From: Apteryx mantelli | Lineage: Eukaryota > Chordata > Aves > Apterygiformes > Apterygidae | NCBI RefSeq assembly: GCF_036417845.1 | Contig: NC_090020.1 | Location: 30,736,425-30,800,424, forward strand | DNA: 64,000 nucleotides | Direction of reading: 5' to 3' | In this document: positions 12,753 to 27,200 of the stretch, one piece after another | Position numbering within the stretch: position 1 is the first letter of the stretch | Layout: every line of letters begins with the position of its first letter | Translations under genes and position numbers: made by a program | Notes under the pieces: generated by a model | What the model saw: the letters and a program-made list of their open reading frames with translations, nothing else | The model's database searches: none | What the model was told of the DNA's origin: nothing

Positions 12753-12805
12753 AAAGAAAGAAAAAAAGAAAGAAAGAAAGAAAGAAAGAGAAAGGAAAAA
12801 AAAAG
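12753..12805 (+). repeat. (AAAG)n microsatellite, imperfect
   Basis: A purine-only run dominated by AAAG units, with two A-run interruptions and a terminal AAAGG variation. About 53 bp long. Confidence 0.95.
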
Positions 12806-14882
12806 ACTCTGCAATTGAAAAATTAGATGCTACATACACTGTCAGATATAGGGGTGCTATGAGACATTTTAAATAAAGAGCTTGATCTCATCCCCCAGCT
12901 GAACTCATCAGGAATTTTTTATTGGGCCCAAAGTTGATGCAATAATAAGCATTCTTGCCCATTGGTTCCTGTGTGCACAATACACATTACTTTGAATGGC
13001 TCTTTTAAAGTGTGATTGATAGGTCAGGACATGTCTCCCTTGTTATTACATAAATGGGCCACAAGGCCGATGAAATTTCAAACAAGCTGTTATTGAAACC
13101 CTGCCTAACAGGGCAGTCTTTAGCACAGTTCAGCTTATTGAACCTCTATTCACAGAAGGAAGGACAAGACAACAGAAATTACAAGTCCATATGTCTTAAG
13201 CAAAAGCCATCACTTGCCCATCTCATAGATGGGATTTGACCAGTAAATAATTAAACATGAGAGGGTAATCTTGTTCAAAGTATAGTGTGCAGGAAGTAAG
13301 AAAACTATAGCTTAGTGTGCTCAGATTACTTAAAATGTGTTATTATCCAGTACCCTGTGCACTGCTTTGCCTCTGAACTGCAAAACTTCAGGTAGTGGCT
13401 TTTCTACTCCACTGACACAAACACAAGCACATTCTTTGGGTTAAATACAGTATTCAGATTACATCTGTGGAAAGACACAGACTTCACAGTCTTGCTAATG
13501 GCAGAATTTCACCCAGAAACTCGCTCATACCTTACATGATAATGCAAAAGGGCAATACAATTACAATCAGAGTACTGCCACAATAATTTTGTAAAGTGCT
13601 GGTGAAATTCTACAGTAACCAAATGAACATATAAAGACAAAAAGGGAAAATGATAATAGGCTGCTGATTCACTATGGCAAGCTTTGCTACATTTCTATGA
13701 AGGCATCACCTGTGGCATGCCATTGTTGAATTTCAAATTGCAAAAGCAATCAAAACCATAATAATAATCCTTGTTCATTTTAAACTATAAAGTTTTCCAC
13801 AAAAACACCCTATTCCAGTGAACTGCATAAATACCATTAATCACTAATTTATAAACAGAGGTATATAAACGGAAAAATTAAGAAACCTGATGAAGCCCAT
13901 AGAAAAATCTGCTGCCAGAGCTAGTGTAAGACTGTAACCACTTGGCACAGGTTTAATTCTGTGGCTACTGCTGCAGTCAGTGGAAAAACTCCTAATTTTT
14001 TTTAAAAATCCCACCCCAGAGATCATGGCTCACAAGCCCTAGGCTCAGCCTTCTATAAAACACTTCAAAAATTCTGGTTGGTACCATCATTAAACAAATA
14101 TCCAAACTAAGAAAAGAGATAACTAAGAACAAAATCATGGGCCAGGTAACGCTAGGGGACTGCACAGCTCTTCCAAGCTGACAGCCTATAGTTGGGACTA
14201 CAAGGTATTAAAGGACTCTTGTTCGCTTATCTTGTTCCTCATCTCGCCAGCACAGGATGAGGAACAGCTATGAATAACCATATTCAGAAAGGTATTCGGG
14301 GCCTCTTTCTAAATGACAGAATTGATACAACTTTTACACTTCTAATTCAGAGTCCAATAAACAGCTAAGGGAAAATATACTTCAAGTAATCTGCAACGCA
14401 TAATTATATAAAATACGTAATATCAAAGTGAGAAGGCAAGACAGCCTGTAATAAGCAAATAAATTTCAGGCACCAGGAGACCCCACGTCCCTCATTAGCC
14501 TTGTTAAAAACACTGGAAGTCATAAAGTGGGGAAGGAATGGGATTTTGTTTTTCCAGGCTGGGAAATCTCCACCGTGTTAGTCCTTCGCAAGGGAAACGG
14601 TTTCTGATTGTGACACAAACTTAACCTGCCATCTATTGTGAAATGGTGCAGGAAGCATGTGCTTGAATTTCAGAGCCTATAAGTGCTAACACGTATTATA
14701 CCAACAAGCCTGTGCTAACTTTGGGCCAAATCCTGTGGTTCTCACCCAGACAAAACACAATCAAAACTGAAGGGAGCAGCACCTAAGCAGAGGGTGCAGT
14801 TTCACCTTTCCCTTCCTTTCCCTGTGAAAATCCAAAGCAAACAGGCTTCATTTCACTTTCTGCATGCTGCGGGGAGGTGTGT
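12806..14882. other. Anonymous non-coding DNA
   Basis: Nothing recognisable. GC content increases after about 14.75 kb towards the G-rich tract. Confidence 0.5.
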
Positions 14883-14922
14883 GGGGCAGAAGGGAGGGGG
14901 GCAAGGAGGGAACGGGAAAGGG
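14883..14922 (+). other. G-rich tract with G-quadruplex potential
   Basis: Runs of three or more G occur at 14883-14886, 14892-14894, 14896-14901, 14908-14910, 14914-14916 and 14920-14922. They are separated by loops of one to six bases, which satisfies the usual G3+N1-7 rule on the plus strand. The strand is almost purely purine here. Folding and function are not shown. Confidence 0.6.
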
Positions 14923-16177
14923 AAGAGCCCATCTGAGTTTTCGAGGAGAATTATCCAGCCTCCTGCAGACTGTCAGGACAGGCCTTTGCTGAACAAAATC
15001 CACACAGCCACGGGAAGGCCTGAAGCTCCTGGGAGAGTTTAGGAGACTCAAGGGGTCAGCAGCTTGCTTATAATATTCACCTTTACCTGCTGCAACAGGG
15101 AAACTGGAGTCCCACCGGTCCTAGTTCAGCAGCACAGCAGGGCACAAGCCCGCAGTGTGATCTTCCCCTGGCACAGTCGTGCTTCCCTATACATGTTGTG
15201 ATCATACACTTTAATGCTAAACAAAGTAAAAGTCATTTTAGCAGTCTGCCACTGCCACTCTATTGATCTTTAGTATTAAAATCAAATTGAGATCTTTGTT
15301 TCGAATTGTTTTTAAAGGAAGAGGATATTATTGTGGGTTTTCTGGGCATAAAATAACTAATCAAGCAGAAAATGTGTTTAATAGTTTATAAAATGATAAG
15401 TTACACTATAAGACATATAAGAGTGGTGATTTATTAAGTAATATTATTCTCATGATTGTACTGCTATATTATTCTTACACTGTCAGGCAATCTGCAGAAA
15501 TTTGTTCTGCTTCAGGCAATCCTTACCCTTGCTCTACAACTGTTGTTGTGTACGTTTTTCTCATTATGATAAGTACTTTGATCTCTCAGCAAATGTTCAG
15601 CATCTTATAAACTGTAACATAAAACCCACACAGAGCAAAGCAACGCCTAAAAAGATCATAACAATCGCAACCGTGCTTCTCCGATAACCCTAAAACGCAC
15701 AATGGAAAAATAAGGGGGGAGGGCATAAGAAACGCTTTGAATGTCAGGTGGCTTTGAAATTCTTTTAAGCATCAGATTATTTTCTCCTTTGGCGAAGTCC
15801 CTTGGAGAGCTGAGTTTTACAGTCGGCAGAAGTCTGGTTCAAGTGAAATACCTCCCTGGTGATAAAAAGGCCCCTTTATAATTTAGAGCTGCTCTTCCAA
15901 AGAACACTGCCCACAGTCCCTGGTGATGAGAATGTACCTAGCCCATCTTGGGCCATGAAGGTGTAAAGACTTTACTTATGTGCCTTCAACACAATGAAAG
16001 TTACATTCTGCCAAGCGTTATTAATTGGAAATACGCAGTTTAGTGAGATTTACTGTTAGCTGTAGGGTCAGCCTTTGCTATTACTACAGTAGATGAGTCT
16101 TTTCACAGAGAAGAGGCTCACAGCATGGCGAAGACATGGACTTGTGAGGTCCTTTGAGTAATTAGAAAGCAGTCCAG
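14923..16177. other. Anonymous non-coding DNA
   Basis: Moderate GC up to about 15.15 kb, then AT-rich complex sequence. I see no repeat family and no credible open frame. A conserved non-coding element is possible but cannot be assessed from one genome. Confidence 0.45.
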
Positions 16178-16215
16178 TCATTCAGTCATTCTTTCATTCA
16201 TTCGTTCATTCATTT
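16178..16215 (+). repeat. (CATT)n imperfect microsatellite
   Basis: TCATT/CATT units with substitutions (CAGT, CGTT) over about 38 bp. Confidence 0.9.
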
Positions 16216-18244
16216 TCTTTCTCTTTCTGAGAAAAGGAAAAAGCATTATTTCCCATGGCAACGTACAAAAATTAGATTGGTCCAATTCAGGCAGCAGTCT
16301 CAGAATTAAAGGAGTTTTCTAAAAAAGCAAAACTTGTGGCGAGGTGGCAATCAGCTACACTGTCATGCAAAAAAGCCTTGAGAGGGAAAAGGCATCATCT
16401 CTCCAGACTTAGAGACCAGCCCAGGCTGGGCTTGCTTGAAACAGGCTGGCACTTTGCCCTTCAAGGGACAGTCCTGTCCTTTCCCTTCCCCCATCTTTTT
16501 TTTCCCCTTTTGCTGTCTCTCATCATTTCTCCATCGGCAGGAAAATCAGAGCTCTCCGCTTCACATAGAGCCTTCCCTGTGCAGAGGCTCAAGGAAGGCC
16601 TGCAAGTGGCTCAAAAGAAAACCTTAGCAAGCACAGGGAGGGAGAAACCGCTGAAAGATAAAGAGGAAGCAAGCAAAAATCTGCATCTCAAAAGAGAAGG
16701 ATAAATAACCTCTCCAAAGAAGGAAGCACATGAGTTTTCTCATTTCACCTATAATGGTTGGCAGCTGGAAACAGCCGGCTGACACAGATTGGCACAGGCA
16801 GCAAATAATCTAAGCGTAAAACCAGGAAAGCAAATCACTTTTGTCAGAAGTTATAACGTTCAAGAGCAACCCCTCTAACTTTATAAATTGTCATTTGCAG
16901 GGGCACCGCAGCGAAGCGCTTTGTTTCTAGCAGCAGTTGCACTGTCACAGCCTCTCTCCGGGCACTGCTGAACACAAACTGCAAATCCAGCATTTGCCAC
17001 CGAGGGGCCGAGGCTCAAGAGCTCAGGCCAGAGCTATCCCCCGCTTCAGAGGCGATCGCAAAGGGCATCTCAGTTGAGCACCAGCTCTGTCACTGGGTTT
17101 GGAAGATCTGTCACTTTAATCGTTTCTTTATGCTTTTGCCCCCATAATTACAGGAGGTAAAAGAGTAAGAGAAATGCTCATCACATCAGGCTTGGGTGCT
17201 AAATACCAGACGCTGAACAAGAGCAACACGTTACTTACGTTAACACAGAAAATCAGTCAGTGACAAACAATTTCTGCCTTTGCTCCTACACTGACTTCAG
17301 CACAATATTTTACAGGTGTATCTGAAAGCAAAACCATAACTATTTAATTCTGAAGGGAAAAGTTTGGCTTACTAAAGGAATTGTTTAAACCAGCCTGCCA
17401 TATACAGCTTTTGTTCTTAGATGTGCGTATCGTCTTACAGAAAGCCATAGAGTTTGCTTACATTCCCTCTTTTTTTTTCTGAACAGTGGATTTATTGACC
17501 ATACTAGGATTATGGCCAGTACCGAGGATCTTATTCATTTATCTCTGCTGAACAGATTACTTTCAAGGGCAAGTACTGAGCAAAAGAAGATACATCAACA
17601 TTTGCAGGCTGTTACCTGGGCACCAACCTATAAGGAAACTCAGATACTTGATTTGCAGGTACTTGCTACTTAAAGGCATTGTAATACATTCCCCTAATAA
17701 AAAATTTGTTTTCCAAATCGGACTCAGTGTAATTCCATTCCACAAATGGAATCCAAATCTATTCTTCTGTGAGATGGAGGATAGTATATGTAGAGAGGCA
17801 TGAAAATAATATTTAGCAGGTTGTCAAAATGATTCTGTAAACGACGCTGCATATACTTACTGTAAGGTCTTTCCTCAGTCCAGAATCTGTGTTCATTATC
17901 ATAATCCTCTTACTGTACATGTCACTGGTGTTATCTTCACCCTCTAATCTCCCAAAAGACCTCCAGTAACCCCCTGTGAGCTTTGGTTTTGGGTCGGCTT
18001 GTTTGCTAAACTGTGCTAAAAATACTCCTGGTTACTACTATTAAAAGTCAATATTTGCCAGCAGATATGACAGCTTTCATCTTTCTAAGAATAGGAAAAG
18101 AAAATGAAATTTCAAGTAACTACCATCTAGTTGTAAAATATTGAGTTCCTATTGGCAATTACTCCCAAATACCTCACAGGGAAAAAAGGATGAATTTTAA
18201 TTAATGTTTGGAAAATGCTTTGAAGGTCTTAAATACTAAGCACT
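16216..18244. other. Anonymous non-coding DNA
   Basis: A 122-codon plus-strand frame at 16336-16704 has Lys/Arg-rich ends around a hydrophobic middle but matches no family I know, and a second overlapping frame is open too. A mild CpG increase occurs around 16.9-17.05 kb. No transposon recognised. Confidence 0.45.
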
Positions 18245-18275
18245 ACACACACACACACACATACACACACACACA
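18245..18275 (+). repeat. (CA)n microsatellite with one AT interruption
   Basis: About 15 CA/AC dinucleotide units broken once by AT near 18261. Confidence 0.95.
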
Positions 18276-21200
18276 GTAACTATGCAGCAGTTCCATCTAT
18301 TCTAACTGCTTTGTCATATGCACCTGTAATTGCTATATTTCATTTCTAGCCTTTCTTTATTAAAAAAAAGTGATTAAACTAGAAGAGAGTGTACCCAGTT
18401 CAGGAAATTTTGGGGTTTTTTGAAAATGGAATTATAGGCTACCTGCAAGCATAGTGAGTGGGTATAAAGCACATTTTTAATAGAATTAAATTTAATGTAA
18501 GAAGAAAAGAAAAACATGCTCCACTGGAACAAAAGGGAGGAAACTTTCTATCTATCCAGTGGACCAAAGCAACAAACAATTGACAGCACAAGTTTGTCGC
18601 CTAGCCTATACATCTCCATTAAGGACATGTCTACACAGTCACTTAGAGGCAGATACGAGCTTGCTCTGTCTATGTCCCAGCCAGCTCCAAGCGACAAGAC
18701 ACATTACTGCAGATTCCGGCTTAAAATATCAGTCTCACTGCAGCGCTTACCAGGTTGGGCTCACTTCTGCACTAACATGCTTGCTACTTAGCCTGGAGCA
18801 CAGGCGAGGCAGACCTCAGTGATCAACTGAGTGTAAGTCAAGATTTGGAAAAGATACCTCTCCTGCTAGGAGAGCTGCCCACGGCTCACTAGCTATGCCA
18901 TTGGCACAGTCAATTAAGAGGGTGGATTTGGCAGTAAATCGACCAGTTTATTTGAACCAGGCAATACAGGAGCAGAAAGCAACAGTTTGGGTCACTTGTT
19001 AATCTGACCTGGATCACAGTGACTATCTCATTACTTAAATTAAAATAACAGAGCAAGCTACCTAGCCTTCACCAACCAAACTACCACTGTTTCTTGAGAT
19101 GTCATTCTCCCCAGTTATCATGCCCAAGTGCAGCATTATAGTTAACTGCAGAGAGCTCATCTATCCCTGCCTTCACCTTGGTGAACCTCTCAGCTCTGGA
19201 GGGAAACCAGACACTGCAGAGACAGCATTAGTCAAGGCTCTTGCCAGTGAACAGTGAATCTAGGGAGATGTAGGTGATGTGCTTGAAAAAAGGACAAAAG
19301 GAGGCTCAGAAATGTTCTTCATTAGTAGCAAGAATCATATGAAAGATGAAACATTCACTCTAATAATAGGAAATGTGAATGCTGCCACCTACGCACAAAT
19401 ACACACGTGATACTTAATACCATCTAAATTAATCAGACCTGGTCCCAGATCACCTATCCATCTGTGTTGCCCAGATGGCAGAAAGCCAGCACAGTCAGCT
19501 CTGCGCCACCCCTCCCCAGCTCACCTGGGGAGCTCAGGTGAAGCTCTGCCGAAGCCGGAGCAGAAGCAGCCAGCCCTCCACGCCTCGCAAACGCTATTCC
19601 TTCAGCAGCGGGTCTGCCAATGCGGTGCGCAGTGATTATGCAGCGAGGGGAGAAGAGACTTAGAGCTGTAGCGCCTTTCCAGCCCACTACTGTGATAAAA
19701 GCAGTTTGATTTGGCTAGATGATTTGCTCTGTGATTTTTCAGCTCCAGAGTGACACGCATAGAATGACCTCTGGGCCAGTGAGAGTTAACCTCTAAAATT
19801 ACATTTTGTGAATTAAACCTGGTGTAAATTCACCATGCTTTTCTTTGAGGGGGTTAGATCTTTGCTATGCAAATTTTGAGTGTAGACAAGCAAATGGATA
19901 TATTGGTATAAATCACACTTCAGCACTTATGCTACTAAGAACAGTAAGAGAATACAGTTCACCAAGCAGATTTATATTCTGCCAGGTAATCCTCCAGGCC
20001 TGCCCCTGCTGAAGAGCCAGCTCCAGTTTATGTCAGAAGCAGTCAATAATATAGGAAAAGAATACGAGGAATTGAGTGGGTGTCAACTGCTTAATTCATG
20101 CAGGGGGAAGGCAGGTTTTGTTTAACAATCTCTCTTCCCTGAGAAGGTGGTGTAATATTTTTGCTACAGGAGAGTAAAAGAAATTTTACATTTTAGAGAG
20201 ATAAATTATTGAGATATGTGGGTACTATCAAAGCAAAACAAAAAAAATGGGAACAAATTTCCTTGAAGGCTGGCTTGCATATGAAACGAGGTGGGGTCCC
20301 TCCCTGAACCTTGAATGGAAACATTATTTTTTCCTCCATGAGAAGCCATCATCACTCTTTCACCAAAAGGAAGGTCACACCATCTTTCACAAAAGATTTG
20401 CCTGCTTGTAATTACCGCCTGCAGTGTACAGACAAATGCAATCTTTTAAAATGCTAACTGTGTTATACTTGTACCCAAGGGATCCAATGGTACAAATGTA
20501 ATGTGGCCTAACCAGTTTGTCTTAGCAAGACCTTACAGTGCTGATTTGAAACAGCTGAACTAAATCAACAGTTACCTTGAGCCAGAGGCCTTTGGAGAGC
20601 AATTAGAGTCAAAGCTTGGGTTTTGAACCCAATATGCTCTGTCAGTCTCAATGATTTGTGTTTGTTGTACTCAGCCTCATTTCCTGTGTGAAATATGAGG
20701 CTGTATAAAGAGGAAAAATTCCCAAGATTAAAAAATATTTGACCTCAGTGCATTTGCGAGCATGAAAGTACACATGTCTAAATGACCATTTTGGTTTGTA
20801 GTACAAAGTTTTATTGATGTTGGCAGGCTGAGCTTCCCTGTCTCAAAGCCACATGAATGGTTTCAAGTTTCAGCCAAAAAATGTTTTCCATATGCTTTAG
20901 TGTGGGCCAACTTACACAGCAGATTTTGCAGAGACTGTGGCCAAGTGCTTCATAAAGGGCTGCCTTCTTTGGGATCAGGGAAACCACAACAGACACATTG
21001 CTAATGCAATCTAATTATCTGCTTGAATATTTTTCCAGATGTATCCAATGTCTAAAAATACCGCAATAAAAAAGGTATTATTTGGCTCCTTGGACTGAAA
21101 CAGTGGCATAAAGAGCCTGTTTGTCTAGAGGGAAAGTTATAACAATCTAATTCTACAACTGCCTTTAAATCAGTCAAACAAAACAGAACACCCTGAAGAA

Positions 21201-24200
21201 TGGCTATTTGATGGCTCATGTTTGGAATTAGCCTCCGAAATAAAAATGTGAATAAATGGGTGCTTTTTTTCCCCTCAAGAAGCGCATCTCATACTCACAA
21301 GTTAATTTTCTACATTTGCAGATCGTAATTTGATTTTGGGTAGGTCAACCCAATAATAACAAAGCATCTCACTATTTTTCAGTGAAATAAGCCGAAACAC
21401 TACAACTCTGGGCAGTGGAAAGTGGACACTTGTGTCATGAGCTAGTATCCTTTTCATTATTAAAGTTCACAACGGATAGATCACTCATTAGCAAAATTCC
21501 AGACAGGTGTACAAATTGGAAGTGACCTGTTGCCCCCACCAAGTCTTCCCAGATTGCCTACTTACTGTCAGTGAGGTCTAATTCCTTTCCCCCCCCTAAT
21601 GTGCCTAAAAATCACAAATTGGCATAGGTTATCCAAGCAGGATCTGACCAGTCAATGGAAGCTTGACTTATTTCTGTAGTTCTATGTCTGGATGAAGGCA
21701 AATAAACAAAAATAAAGATGTCAGAGTTTGCATTAGGAATGACAGCATTTTGCTTCATCTGCAGTTCCACAAACACGGACCTATTTGTTTGAATGCTTTT
21801 ACTTTTGCATTTTGCAGAGGATTTACACTAATGACTTTGGTAAAGGAGATCTACCAATAACAAGATTTCTTAATCCTTACAATATTTTATGTTAGGATAT
21901 AATGAAAAGTCATGTTTAATTTTTGCTTTGCTTTAATATTGAACTTTTCCTCAATGTTAAAATCTACCACCTATTGGGAAAATAATAAGATAAAGCAAAA
22001 ACTTATTATTTCTATTTTGAGTATTCTCTATCACAACCACAAAAAAACAGTGTGAACAACATCCCTAATTTCTACCGAGAACCACTAAGATCAGCACTGG
22101 TGCCAAGGCAGTGAGGCTCTAAGGCTAGAGCTCAAGCTGTGGCTGCCGACACCGAACATAAAATGAGAGGAATGCTGAAAACCACATGGAAGATAATGAC
22201 CAAGCAGGATCTCCTTCGGTATTTTTGGCATTTCAGTGTCCCCCTTGAATTATTTGAGCTACTTTCATGCAATGATGTTTGTCAAGTGTGATTTACATGA
22301 GGTTGTGGTTATGCATATATCCTTAAATGCATCTATTACAGACAGCATTTGCCAGTCTTATGACTTGGCTTATTGGATAAGGAGTGGCAACTGTGGGATA
22401 GGGAGATCAATCCAAAAACATCACTGCCTAGGAGATGTTCCCAGTGGCTTAAATCACTGTTTGTATACTTAAAAAGAAAAACAAACTTCCTCACCCTGCC
22501 TGCCCTCTCTCACCACACTGACCTGCCACAGCCCAGTATGCTTACTCTTATTTTTATAGAGCAAATTTATGGCTTTGCAAAACAATTCCATGAATTTTGG
22601 AAATAGAATATAAAATCTATACCTTGCACAATTAGTTGTAACACGTTGGCATATTAAATAGCATTGGAGAAATTTTACAGGTCATGTGATAGCACATTTG
22701 AATCCATCACCACAATCTTGAAGTAATATAGTGTTTCCAAGCTGTTAGACACTATCCAAATAAGAACATTTTTTTGTACATATGATATTATAGATTGAAT
22801 ATATCCTCAGCTAGCAGTGCAGATGAGTAATTGATTGAGCAAAAAGATCAAGTCAGTAATACACCCTTAAATAAACTGAGGTTTCAAAAGTTCTGCTATG
22901 GATGCAACCCCTTGACCGCACATTTTCTAATTAGTTCAACCATCTTGCATGCTCCAGCACTTTTTTGTCCTTTTTTACCCCAGGCTAGGACCAGCTTCCC
23001 AAGGCAAACAGACTGTTCTTCCTAAAGGAACACGTATATGCCTGCAACCAGTCTACAGATGAGGTTTGGAATCACACAGAATCCAGTGTCACATATAGAA
23101 AATGCTGAGACAATTTCAAGTATTTTTTGTCTCTTTCTTAGGTAAAAATAGCGTGCTCATTTCACAGTGTTACCATCTAAGCAAGCAATGTCTTAAAGAG
23201 CAGCTTCCTCAGGTATGCTTAGTAAGGAGAGACTACAAGAAGCATTTATCTGATGAATATTCCTATGGTGGATAAGAAGACTGGAGCAGTGCACAGATTT
23301 TGTGAAGAGACTTAAACACCGAGAATTTAGTAACCAAGACATCTGTGTCCCGGATAAGAGCCCAATGAAGTCAGGTAAGTCTTCATAAACATCTGTAAGC
23401 TTTGATCACATGCAGTATGAGATGAGCTCACATCATCCTGAAATTTAGCAAACTATCCAAAAGAACAGTATATTCAGTGACCTTGACAAATGTCCACTAA
23501 GGAATGCCATCTTTCATGATTTCTAAAGTGATAAATTAATGAGATTAAGAGACTGATACATGTATTTTAAATCACATCCACTATGCTGTGTGTTCTACAT
23601 TGGTCTAAAGCATTGGCTTGCAGCTATTTTGAAAGGTTTGCAGGAGTACATTTTGCAATCCTTCTACACTAGCCTTGCAACTTTCCAGCAAAATACTAAA
23701 AGCTAAGCTATGTAAAATATGTTGTTTTGGTTGCAACTAGGCTTGGTTAGAGGTCACTGCCCACCTCTGCATGTGAAGGTTGCTGTTGCCTGAAATCTTT
23801 TGGATAACCACATATAAAAATTTGTCTCTAGCTTGACTCAATCAAAATGACCCAGATTTTAAAAACACTGCTATTTTAAGTGTTTAAGCTAACCTGGACC
23901 ATACTGATACAAGGAGGAGGAGTGACTACACAGGGAGTGATGCCTGTAGGTCTGGTAGTGAGGGTCACAGGGAGTGACCTCTTAAACTTTCAGCCTGCAG
24001 CTTCTTCTTCTTTCTTACATATCCTTGTGTTCTTTCTTCTTCCTTTCATCACTCAGCCTCTTGTTCCCAAATAACATACCCACCCATACTTCAAAGACAA
24101 TACAGCTTTGCTGCTGCAAGAGTGGGTGAAATGAGGAATCCTCTCTCCTGACAAGGTCTGTGGAGGCTGTTTTGTGAGAGAAGAAAGGGACGGAGAGAGG

Positions 24201-27200
24201 CAAGGACAAGTGAGAGGCACGATGAGATGGCAAAGGCAAGGGGGGGATCAGTCCACAGAAGCAATGAACTGGCACTTCTGTGGAAAGCGCCCTGCACAAC
24301 TGGGACCTGTGAGTATTACCATAACGTAAATATTACCCTAACATTAATAATGTTGACAATGATGAAATCATCAGCTCCTTTTTAGTATCAGCTTGTTTTT
24401 CCTACCTTTCCTATTGATATTCCTTCATTGTTTGTTTGGGCGGGAGGAGAAGGGGAGGTTGTCTTTCATCTTCATGTTACCTTTTCCCTCCTCTGACCTT
24501 TCCCTTTACCACCTCCAGGCTCACGATCTCTCTGCTCTTCTGCTTTCTCCCATTTGCAGAAGTTACAGCTCTTACTAAAGACTAGTAGATTTCTACACTA
24601 CAGCAAAGAGCCAGCAAGCAAGAAGGCACAGTAGCAAAAGGCCATTGCCACAAGGAAGTATGTACAAAGCACATTTCTGCTCTTACATATTATCACCAGA
24701 TAAGGAAATACATTTTGCATACAATTGCTGAAAAAAGACAGATTGCTTTCTCTGGAGAAAGGAAGGCAGTCTGCTAAATAGTTTTTGGGGGGGAGGGTTG
24801 CTTTTGTGCCTTTCTCTACACAAAGGACATTTTTCTTAAGTCCAGGTGTAAACTCTGGACTGTGTGATTAACTGCAAATTTTAATGAAACTCCAAAGTTC
24901 CTGTATAGCACAATACCAGGAAGAGGATGCACAGTTAATGTCAGTATCACCGGGTATTAGGGGCTGCTGTGGAAAACCATTCACCTTTGTTCCTTCCCAT
25001 AGGGAACCCATAAACCTTTCCAAGAGGAGCCCATAAACAAGAACTGTCATGTTCAAGTACTAGTTTTGTTTTTTAATGTGAAAAAGCCTGCTTTGGAGGA
25101 TCATGGAAAATAGAAAAGAATTCAAAGCAAAGTTGCAAAATGTTACATGGGACATAAGGGCTGTGAATCTGTTAACTCTGCACACTGATTTTACTGGAGA
25201 TACAGATGTTTCACCTTATGCTGTTATTATTGTGGGTGTCATTGAACATAATGCTACAGTTCACAAAAGCACTTGTAGATGAATGAAGCAAACCCAAGAA
25301 AAATCATCATTTAAAAAAAAAACATGCTAGTATCTTAGAAAATTTCCTTGTAGACAGCAGGCTATTGGCCTCTTATTAAAAGAAAGTTCAACAGGATTCA
25401 CACGGTTCTGGAAAAAATGCCAAAGAGGGAAAGAACACTTTAAAGCACGACAGAGAAAGGCAGGCGAGATCTTTTTGAGGTAGCACTTGCTGACACAGGC
25501 ACTCACTTTCCAGCTATACGCACATACTCGCAACAAGCACTCAAGACGAGTTTGGTCTTTGTCGGGCTCTTCCCTCCTCCCCCCAACCTTTAAGGAAAGC
25601 TAGTCAAAGAAAGCAATATGCTTTGTGTTACAGTAATTCATAGTAATAGTGCATAATGATATTTGGAGCTCACTCACACTGCAGAAAGTTACCAAGCTCA
25701 CAGCATTTACTTGCATCTTAGCAGAGTACATCTGTCATTTCATGAGCAGGCCTATGGGTAATCATTTAATCAAACCCACTGCTATGATTGCTACTCGTAC
25801 AGAAAATTATAAAGCAGCAGCAGCTTCAAAGCCAGGATTACAAAGATTAAATAGGAGCTGCTTTTTGCTAAGTGTTGGGTAAGAATGAATTACAGTACCC
25901 TTAAATTCGAAGGAAATTAGAGAGGGAGAATTATTCATTTGGCCATACCACTATTTCCTAATTTTCATTTCCTCTCTTCATACTTACAGTAAATTATGAA
26001 ATTCAGAATTCATGAAAGACATTCGCACAGCGAGAAAGACAGAGAGAGATAACATCTAATTATGATCCATGCTTATACTAGAAGACACTTTGGCCCAACT
26101 TTACAACTTTTCTTTAAAGAATGAAGGTGTTTTATTTCAATATTGATGTTTCTTTAAAATACTAGAAAAACTCTCTCCCATAATTATTATTGTGGTGTAC
26201 CATAAAGACTGAGGTTCAAAAAACTGCACATTTGAGTACAGGCATGTTAAAAGACATGGGGCCATACACAGTACTCAGATATAGACTGGCAGCTTCAAGT
26301 AGGAGAACAGGTGGGGAAGAAACAGGGCAGACTGGGCTCCTGGCTCATAAACATGCCTATAGGGAAATAAAGAAGATGTAAAAAGAACTGCAAGCAATTT
26401 GTTTCATTTCAACAGACTAAGAGCTTAGTTTAACATCAAATTTATTTTGAAACAGCATAGTTTAATATGATTAATACAATATTTATTTATCAAACTGATA
26501 GACCTCGTACTGGTAAAAACTCTTTTGTTTATATTTATTAATCCTTTCAACATCATGTGTATTACCAAGTGAGCTTAATCATTTATACGGTCATGTAATT
26601 CCAATGACCTCCTAAATACAGTGCCTAAAGTTTAAGAAGGCAAAGGTAGGGTGAGGTCAGGACACAAAGTCCTGATCCAATAGAAAAGCTTCACACCTCA
26701 AGGGCAGCAGCACAGGGATGAGCAGGATACTATTGCACTACAGGGATATTTTTGCAGACAACTACTTTTCACCTTTAAGCTCCTTCTCCGAAATCTCTGC
26801 TATACCTGGCTATCTGTAGCTCCTGTTCTTGGGCTGCCTGCAACAGCTGTAATTGTGAAATGCATCTCATTACTCTTATGGTCTTACATTAAAGCTAACA
26901 GACACAGACACGCAAAACCTCTAGGCTGGATGTGAACATAAGGTCAAATTTTACCATTTAGGACCTGTCCTTCATTTCCCTACACCTCAATTTTAGCACC
27001 TTACTGAAATTAATTGCAGAGACTGCTTTAAAAAAAGGAAAAAGCTAAAATAGCAGTACTACAAACAAAATGTTTTGGGGCTCCTGTGCAAGTGAGAACG
27101 ATGCTCAGGCCTGTTGTCCAAGAGCAGGCGTAGCTTTGCCACTAAACCCACCATCACGTGGAAAGCACTAGAGGGCCTACAGCAGTTTTGGCAAGCAGAA

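Noticed and set aside
12753..12805. CRISPR-like or regularly spaced repeats
   Set aside because: This and the other repeats are plain microsatellites. No repeat-spacer architecture exists anywhere in the window.
16336..16704. 122-codon plus-strand frame as a small protein
   Set aside because: No family features, and a second frame is open over the same bases.
19475..19663. Ser/Arg-rich 62-codon frame resembling an SR-type segment
   Set aside because: Only a short SRSRS stretch supports it, and the opposite strand is open across the whole length. No splice sites were identified.
20640..20710. Second MIR-like SINE
   Set aside because: Only a CTCAG...ATGAGG pattern matches. No ordered flanking blocks are visible.
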